This document shows, piece after piece, positions 23,291 to 27,651 of a stretch of 27,651 nt of DNA. The stretch comes from CAYLGY01 sp964383325. Lineage in GTDB: Bacteria; Pseudomonadota; Alphaproteobacteria; Rhizobiales; Rhizobiaceae. Position numbers and translations under genes: made by a program. The notes under the pieces were generated by a model, which had not been told where the DNA came from, ran no database searches, and saw only the letters and a list, made by a program, of their open reading frames with translations. Within the stretch, counting starts at the first letter, position 1. Each line of letters begins with the position of its first letter. Where the stretch lies: NCBI GenBank assembly GCA_964383325.1, contig CAYLGY010000034.1, positions 1 through 27,651 of the forward strand, written 5' to 3'.

Positions 23291-23303
23291 TTCACGTGAA
23301 ACA
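23288..23303. promoter_or_regulatory. parS: parS-like site 1, overlapping the mnmE stop codon
   Basis: TGATTCACGTGAAACA differs from the consensus TGTTTCACGTGAAACA at one position. The mismatch, A for T at position 3, makes the TGA stop codon of mnmE. It is a likely ParB loading site. Confidence 0.8.
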
Positions 23304-23320
23304 TCGAGGATGGCATACGA

Positions 23321-23336
23321 TGTTCCACGTGAAACT
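23321..23336. promoter_or_regulatory. parS: parS-like site 2, in the mnmE-mnmG gap
   Basis: TGTTCCACGTGAAACT keeps the CACGTG centre and 14 of 16 consensus bases. It starts 33 bases after site 1, ends 9 bases before the mnmG start codon, and so may also affect mnmG expression when ParB is bound. Confidence 0.75.
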
Positions 23337-23345
23337 GGATAGGTC

Positions 23346-25226
23346 ATGGTAAAGCTGTACGATGTCATCGTGATTGGCGGCGGACATGCCGGCTGCGAGG
23401 CGGCGGCAGCGGCGGCGCGTTCTGGTGCGCGCACGGCGTTGGTCACCCTCGATGCAAGCAAGATCGGCGTCATGTCCTGCAATCCTGCAATGGGCGGGAT
23501 CGGCAAGGGGCAACTTATTCGCGAAGTGGATGCGCTGGATGGATTGATCGGCCGTGCGACCGATGCTGCGGGCATTCAGTTTCGGGTGCTTAACCGCCGC
23601 AAGGGGGCGGCAGTGCAGGGACCGCGCGCGCAGGCGGATCGCGCATTATATCAGAAAGCCATGCAGGCATTGCTGGCAGAGCAGCCCGGCCTGGAGATCA
23701 TCGAAGGCGAGGTGAGCGATCTGCGCATTGAGCATGACAGGATTGCCGGCGTGATCCTTGCCGATGGACGTTATCTCGCGACCGGAGCTGTCGTGCTGAC
23801 AACGGGCACCTTTCTTCGCGGCATGATCCATATGGGGGATCGGAGCTATCCGGCGGGCAGAATGGGCGAGCAGGCGACATCCGGGATTTCGCAAGCGCTC
23901 GAACGCTACGCGTTTCACCTGGCTCGGCTCAAGACCGGCACGCCGCCACGCCTCGCCCGCGAGAGCATCGATTGGGACGTGCTCGAGCAGCAAACGGGCG
24001 ATGATCCGCCCCAGCCCTTCTCGTTCCTTACCTGCGAGATCACGACCCCGCAGGTTGCATGCGCGATCACGCGTACCGTCAGTGAGACGCATGAAATCAT
24101 TCGTGAAAATCTGCATCGATCGGCGATGTATTCCGGCCAGATTACGGGGCGCGGGCCACGCTATTGTCCATCTATCGAGGACAAGGTATCACGCTTCGGC
24201 GATCGCGATGGACATCAGATCTTTCTTGAGCCGGAGGGACTGGACACCAATGTAGTTTACCCGAATGGCATCTCGACTTCGCTTCCGGCTGAAGTGCAGG
24301 AAGCCATTGTCGCCTCCATTCCGGGCCTGCAGGCTGCCCATATCCTCCAGTACGGATATGCCATCGAGTATGACCATGTCGATCCGCGCGAATTGAAGCC
24401 CAGTCTGGAAACCAACCGTATTTCCGGGCTGTTCCTCGCCGGCCAGATCAATGGCACGACAGGCTATGAGGAGGCCGCTGGACAGGGAATTGTCGCCGGT
24501 GCGAATGCGGCCCGCCATGCTGCAGGCTCTTCTCCGTTTATGCTCGGTCGTGCCGACGGCTATATCGGCGTAATGATCGACGATCTCATTACCAAAGGCG
24601 TCAGTGAGCCATATCGCATGTTCACTTCGCGTACCGAATACCGTCTTTCCCTACGGGCGGATAATGCCGACCGGCGCTTGACGCCGTTGGGAATCGAGGC
24701 GGGTCTGGTCGGGATGGAACGGCAACAACGATTTGAACTGGACCATCAGGAGTTCCAGTCCATTCTGGGTCTGGCCTGTGAGCTTGATCTGTCCTCCCAC
24801 CAGGCGCGGCAGCATGGCCTCAATCTGCGGCAGGATGGTGTGCGGCGCTCAGCTTTTGATCTTCTCGGCTATCCCGACATCAATTTTGAGAGAATTGACC
24901 GAATTTGGCCGGAGTTCCAGAAGTTCGGCCACCGGGCCCGCGCCGATCTTCAGACCGAAGCGCGTTATTCGGTGTATCTGGATCGTCAGCGACTGGAAAT
25001 TGACATCGTCCGGCAGGAAGAGTCCCGGCTGATTCCTGAGGATATCACGCTTGACGGCCTTCCGGGCCTGTCTCATGAAGTTCAACAGCGTATTGCCGCC
25101 GTGCATCCTCGCACGATCGCTCAGCTGCAGCGAATCGAGGGTGTAACGCCGGCGGCAGTGGGGATCGTACTCGCGCATTTACGCCAGGAAGAACGGCAGA
25201 AGCGACATGCGAATGCAGAAGACTAA
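23346..25226 (+). CDS. mnmG: tRNA uridine-5-carboxymethylaminomethyl(34) synthesis enzyme MnmG
   Basis: FAD-dependent partner of MnmE (formerly GidA) in wobble-uridine modification. The 626-residue protein opens with the FAD-binding DVIVIGGGHAGCEAA (GGGHAGCE at 11-18) and has the family block GVMSCNPAMGGIGKGQL (Cys45 region). Further signatures are TGTFLRGMIHMG, LKTGTPPRL, QYGYAIEYDHVDPRELK, GQINGTTGYEEAAGQG and TSRTEYRLSLRADNAD. The C-terminal helical domain that binds MnmE is complete. It follows mnmE after a 55-base gap holding two parS-like sites and precedes rsmG by 13 bases. The start ATG at 23346 has a modest TAGG ribosome site. Confidence 0.97.
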   Translation: MVKLYDVIVIGGGHAGCEAAAAAARSGARTALVTLDASKIGVMSCNPAMGGIGKGQLIREVDALDGLIGRATDAAGIQFRVLNRRKGAAVQGPRAQADRALYQKAMQALLAEQPGLEIIEGEVSDLRIEHDRIAGVILADGRYLATGAVVLTTGTFLRGMIHMGDRSYPAGRMGEQATSGISQALERYAFHLARLKTGTPPRLARESIDWDVLEQQTGDDPPQPFSFLTCEITTPQVACAITRTVSETHEIIRENLHRSAMYSGQITGRGPRYCPSIEDKVSRFGDRDGHQIFLEPEGLDTNVVYPNGISTSLPAEVQEAIVASIPGLQAAHILQYGYAIEYDHVDPRELKPSLETNRISGLFLAGQINGTTGYEEAAGQGIVAGANAARHAAGSSPFMLGRADGYIGVMIDDLITKGVSEPYRMFTSRTEYRLSLRADNADRRLTPLGIEAGLVGMERQQRFELDHQEFQSILGLACELDLSSHQARQHGLNLRQDGVRRSAFDLLGYPDINFERIDRIWPEFQKFGHRARADLQTEARYSVYLDRQRLEIDIVRQEESRLIPEDITLDGLPGLSHEVQQRIAAVHPRTIAQLQRIEGVTPAAVGIVLAHLRQEERQKRHANAED

Positions 25227-25239
25227 AGTGTAGCTGGCC

Positions 25240-25863
25240 ATGCCCAAGCACGGTGTTTCACGTGAAACGCAGGAACGGCTTACCAAATATGCCGAACGTC
25301 TGACGGATTGGAATCAACGCATCAATCTGGTTTCGCCTGCGGATCTGACCTCGCTCTGGGATCGGCATATTGCCGATTGCGCTCAGATCGCGCCGCTCGC
25401 TCCGGCCCACGCGCAATGGCTGGACATCGGATCGGGCGGCGGCTTGCCGGGCATCGTGGTCGCCATCATGCTGGCGGAACATCAGGCCGGCCACGTCCAT
25501 CTGGTGGAAAGCAATCGCAAGAAAGCGTCGTTCCTGTTGTCTGTCACAACAGAACTGCGCCTGCCTGCCACCGTTCATGCTTGCCGCATCGAGCAATTGC
25601 ACGGAAAGCTTGCGAACATTGACATTGTTACCGCGCGCGCCGTGGCGGCTCTGCCAGAATTGCTGGTCATGGCGGAACCATGGCTGACCACCGGCGCGAT
25701 CGGACTGTTTCAGAAAGGTCGGGATTACCGGTCTGAGCTTGAACATTGTCGTGACGAATGGTCCTTCACTCTGGTAGAACATGAAAGCAGAACTGATTCG
25801 ACTGCCGTGATCCTGGAGATGCGTGATCCTGTTCGAAATCCAGTGGGGCGACAGTCAGGGTGA
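25240..25863 (+). CDS. rsmG: 16S rRNA (guanine(527)-N7)-methyltransferase RsmG
   Basis: Methylates G527 of 16S rRNA with S-adenosylmethionine (formerly GidB); loss gives low-level streptomycin resistance in several bacteria. The 207-residue protein has RLTDWNQRINLVSP, the SAM-binding motif LDIGSGGGLPGIV (61-73) and LVESNRKKASFL, followed by VTARAVAALPELL. Codons 5-10 (Gly-Val-Ser-Arg-Glu-Thr) contain the third parS-like site, so the protein's N-terminal sequence is constrained by a DNA-binding site. The ribosome site is weak. Its stop lies six bases before parA. Confidence 0.95.
   Translation: MPKHGVSRETQERLTKYAERLTDWNQRINLVSPADLTSLWDRHIADCAQIAPLAPAHAQWLDIGSGGGLPGIVVAIMLAEHQAGHVHLVESNRKKASFLLSVTTELRLPATVHACRIEQLHGKLANIDIVTARAVAALPELLVMAEPWLTTGAIGLFQKGRDYRSELEHCRDEWSFTLVEHESRTDSTAVILEMRDPVRNPVGRQSG
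25254..25269. promoter_or_regulatory. parS: parS-like site 3, inside rsmG
   Basis: TGTTTCACGTGAAACG matches 15 of 16 consensus bases, the mismatch being the last; its central 14 bases form a perfect palindrome. It lies within codons 5-10 of rsmG, about 600 bases before parA. Confidence 0.88.
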
Positions 25864-25869
25864 AGCGAC

Positions 25870-26655
25870 ATGCATGCACGCGTAATCTGTATCGCAAATC
25901 AGAAGGGCGGAGTCGGGAAAACCACGACGGCGATCAACCTGGCGACGGCACTCGCGGCAATTGGCGAAAACGTCCTCATCCTCGATCTGGATCCGCAGGG
26001 GAATGCCAGTACCGGGCTTGGGATCGAGCGGGCTGACCGCACCATCTCCACCTATGAGCTGTTTCTGGGCGAAGCGAGCCTGGCGGAAGCGGCCATGGAG
26101 ACTGCAGTTCCGGGGCTTTCCATCGTGCCCTCCACCATGGATCTTCTCGGGGTCGAGCTGGAAATCTCGCGACATGGCGATCGTGCGCTGCGCCTGCGGA
26201 ACGCGCTCCGGCAGCCGGGCGATGCAGAATTCAGCTATATCCTCATGGATTGCCCGCCATCCCTGAACTTGTTGACGATCAACGCAATGGCTGCCGCCAA
26301 TTCGGTGCTGGTGCCGATGCAATGCGAGTTCTTTGCACTTGAAGGCCTGAGCCAGCTTCTGCATACCGTGGAGCATGTGCGCCGGACGCTGAACCGCAAT
26401 CTGGAAATCCAGGGAATCGTGCTGACCATGTATGATGGGCGCAACAATCTTGCCCACCAGGTTGCCGCCGACGTTCGCAATCACATGGGAGAGAAGGTCT
26501 ACCAGACCATGATCCCACGCAACGTTCGAGTCTCCGAGGCACCGTCCCATGGCAAGCCGGCCATTCTGTACGACCTGCATTGCGCTGGCAGTCAGGCCTA
26601 TCTGCAATTGGCGTCGGAGGTCATACGCCGCGAAAGGCGGCTGCATGCGGCCTGA
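25870..26655 (+). CDS. parA: Chromosome partitioning ATPase ParA
   Basis: Deviant-Walker ATPase that binds DNA non-specifically and moves ParB-parS complexes to separate sister origins. The 261-residue protein starts MHARVICIANQKGGVGKTTT with the signature KGGVGKT (12-18) and continues with ILDLDPQGNASTGLG, the Walker B-like YILMDCPPSLNLLTINA, and VPMQCEFFALEGLSQL. There is no N-terminal DNA-binding extension, as expected for a chromosomal (Soj/type Ib-size) ParA rather than a plasmid type Ia protein. It is followed by parB 22 bases later. Confidence 0.97.
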   Translation: MHARVICIANQKGGVGKTTTAINLATALAAIGENVLILDLDPQGNASTGLGIERADRTISTYELFLGEASLAEAAMETAVPGLSIVPSTMDLLGVELEISRHGDRALRLRNALRQPGDAEFSYILMDCPPSLNLLTINAMAAANSVLVPMQCEFFALEGLSQLLHTVEHVRRTLNRNLEIQGIVLTMYDGRNNLAHQVAADVRNHMGEKVYQTMIPRNVRVSEAPSHGKPAILYDLHCAGSQAYLQLASEVIRRERRLHAA

Positions 26656-26677
26656 CAAAGGAAGGGACAATCAGCAG

Positions 26678-27541
26678 ATGAATGAAGATGTGAACAGGAA
26701 GCGCCTCGGCCGCGGCCTCGCCGCGCTCATCGGAGAGCTGGATCTGCCCGAGCCCGAGACACGCGCCGAGCCGATCCATGATGGCTGGCTGCCTGTTAGC
26801 GCCATCCTGCCGAATCCCGCCAATCCGCGCACCCATTTCGCCGAAGATGAAATCGCTGAACTGGCAGAGTCCATTCGTGAACACGGTCTGGTGCAGCCGG
26901 TTGTCGTGCGGCCGTCACAGCATGCAGGCAATTATGAGATCATCGCAGGCGAGCGGCGCTGGCGCGCGGCGATGCATGCCGGGCTGCAACAGATCCCGGC
27001 CATCGTGCGCGAGGTCGATGACCGCACGGCTCTGGAAATCGCCATCGTCGAGAACGTGCAGCGTTCCGATCTGAACGCGCTCGAAGAGGCACGCGGCTAT
27101 CGGAGCCTGATGGAGGGATATGGCTATACGCAACAGGATCTTTCCAAGGTGATTGGCAAGAGCCGAAGCCATGTCGCGAATATACTGCGCCTGCTACGAC
27201 TGCCGGAAACAGTGCAGCAAATGCTGACCGAGGGTCTGCTTTCAGCCGGTCATGCCCGGGCACTGGTCACGGCCGAGAATCCCGAAGCGCTGGCGAGGAA
27301 GATCGTCACCGGAGGATTGTCCGTTCGCCAGGCCGAAGCTCTCGCGCAGCAGGCTGATGAGCCGCAACAGGCATCGAAACCGGAGAAGGATGCCGATACG
27401 CGGGCGCTGGAACGACTACTTTCCGATCAGATTGGCATGACCGCAACCATATCTCATCGCGCCAAAGGCGGCGGCGAGGTCCGGATAGCGTATAAGTCAT
27501 TGGAACAATTGGACGAACTCTGTCGGCGCCTCCGCAGCTAG
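26678..27541 (+). CDS. parB: Chromosome partitioning protein ParB (CTP-dependent clamp)
   Basis: Loads at parS sites, closes as a CTP-bound sliding clamp and spreads to form the partition complex. The 287-residue protein starts MNEDVNRKRLGRGLAALIGE, the conserved tail that stimulates ParA. It continues with PNPANPR (45-51), the CTP-binding GERRWRAA (91-98) and ENVQRSDLN (125-133). A helix-turn-helix at about 149-170 (YTQQDLSKVIGKSRSHVANI) reads parS, and the end is a C-terminal dimerisation domain. The ATG at 26678 is chosen for the family start; an ATG at 26645 inside parA is possible. GGAAGGG lies 11-13 bases upstream. Confidence 0.96.
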   Translation: MNEDVNRKRLGRGLAALIGELDLPEPETRAEPIHDGWLPVSAILPNPANPRTHFAEDEIAELAESIREHGLVQPVVVRPSQHAGNYEIIAGERRWRAAMHAGLQQIPAIVREVDDRTALEIAIVENVQRSDLNALEEARGYRSLMEGYGYTQQDLSKVIGKSRSHVANILRLLRLPETVQQMLTEGLLSAGHARALVTAENPEALARKIVTGGLSVRQAEALAQQADEPQQASKPEKDADTRALERLLSDQIGMTATISHRAKGGGEVRIAYKSLEQLDELCRRLRS

Positions 27542-27581
27542 ATGTGGAGCCTGAGCAGGTTGTCCCTCGACAGCGCGGTCT

Positions 27582-27622
27582 GCCGATTGGCGGTTCAAGG
27601 AGAATAGACAATCGCCGTCGGC
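27582..27622. terminator. Hairpin after parB
   Basis: GCCGA (27582-27586) with TCGGC (27618-27622) and GGCGGTT (27589-27595) with AATCGCC (27610-27616, one G-U) form a two-part stem about 40 bases past the parB stop. AAGAAAAG and then a T-rich stretch follow rather than an immediate U-run, so termination is plausible but unproven. I see no gene in the remaining bases to the window end. Confidence 0.35.
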
Positions 27623-27651
27623 AAGAAAAGTACTTTGTTTGTTCTGCGTGA

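Noticed and set aside
1..27651. Mobile element, prophage, defence system or CRISPR array
   Set aside because: All genes are core housekeeping genes in conserved order; no transposase, integrase, phage gene or spaced direct repeats were seen.

Overview
The window is 27,651 bases of high-GC, tightly packed bacterial chromosome. It looks like the replication-origin neighbourhood of an alphaproteobacterium, most likely a member of the Hyphomicrobiales (Rhizobiales). The grounds are: the hisS-hisZ-hisG operon with the short HisG; the gene order enoyl-CoA hydratase, rpsT, dnaA, dnaN, recF; the Caulobacter/rhizobial origin arrangement (dnaQ-coaE-aroE-maf-ppsR, then a gap, then hemE-hemJ-rho-mnmE-mnmG-rsmG-parA-parB); a cluster of GANTC (CcrM-type) sites; and extragenic palindromes of a type common in rhizobia. 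No transposase, prophage, CRISPR array, toxin-antitoxin pair, tRNA or rRNA gene was seen.

Layout. Bases 80-4109, minus strand: tag-hisS-hisZ-hisG, with ATGA stop/start overlaps at hisS/hisZ and hisZ/hisG. Bases 4110-4594: a gene-free stretch holding a strong intrinsic terminator that faces plus and could end an unannotated small RNA. Bases 4595-6160, minus: an orphan membrane sensor kinase of the HisKA_2 type, divergent from a small MscS-family channel gene (6395-7657, plus). Bases 7757-8958, plus: enoyl-CoA hydratase and rpsT, the latter with a near-consensus promoter. Two extragenic palindromes follow rpsT; a third copy lies at bases 2-50. Bases 9064-10295: about 1.2 kb without a convincing gene, taken as the dnaA control region. 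Bases 10296-14997, plus: dnaA, dnaN, recF and a MoeB/ThiF-like gene, which converges on and overlaps dnaQ. Bases 14970-18554, minus: ppsR-maf-aroE-coaE-dnaQ, with every junction overlapping. Bases 18555-18958: the candidate oriC. Bases 18959-27541, plus: hemE, hemJ, rho, mnmE, mnmG, rsmG, parA, parB.

How it works together. The initiator DnaA, the sliding clamp DnaN, the gap-repair protein RecF and the proofreading subunit DnaQ sit on one side of the origin. The ParA/ParB segregation pair sits on the other, with three parS-like sites inside or next to the mnmE, mnmG and rsmG genes, 4-7 kb from the origin. Together these make a complete initiation and segregation module. The rest is housekeeping: histidine, haem, CoA and shikimate biosynthesis, tRNA wobble-uridine and 16S rRNA modification, transcription termination and alkylation repair.

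Assembly note: ten Ns at 20972-20981 fall inside rho. They break its frame, but the missing sequence can be inferred to be 11 bases, so rho is very probably intact in the organism.
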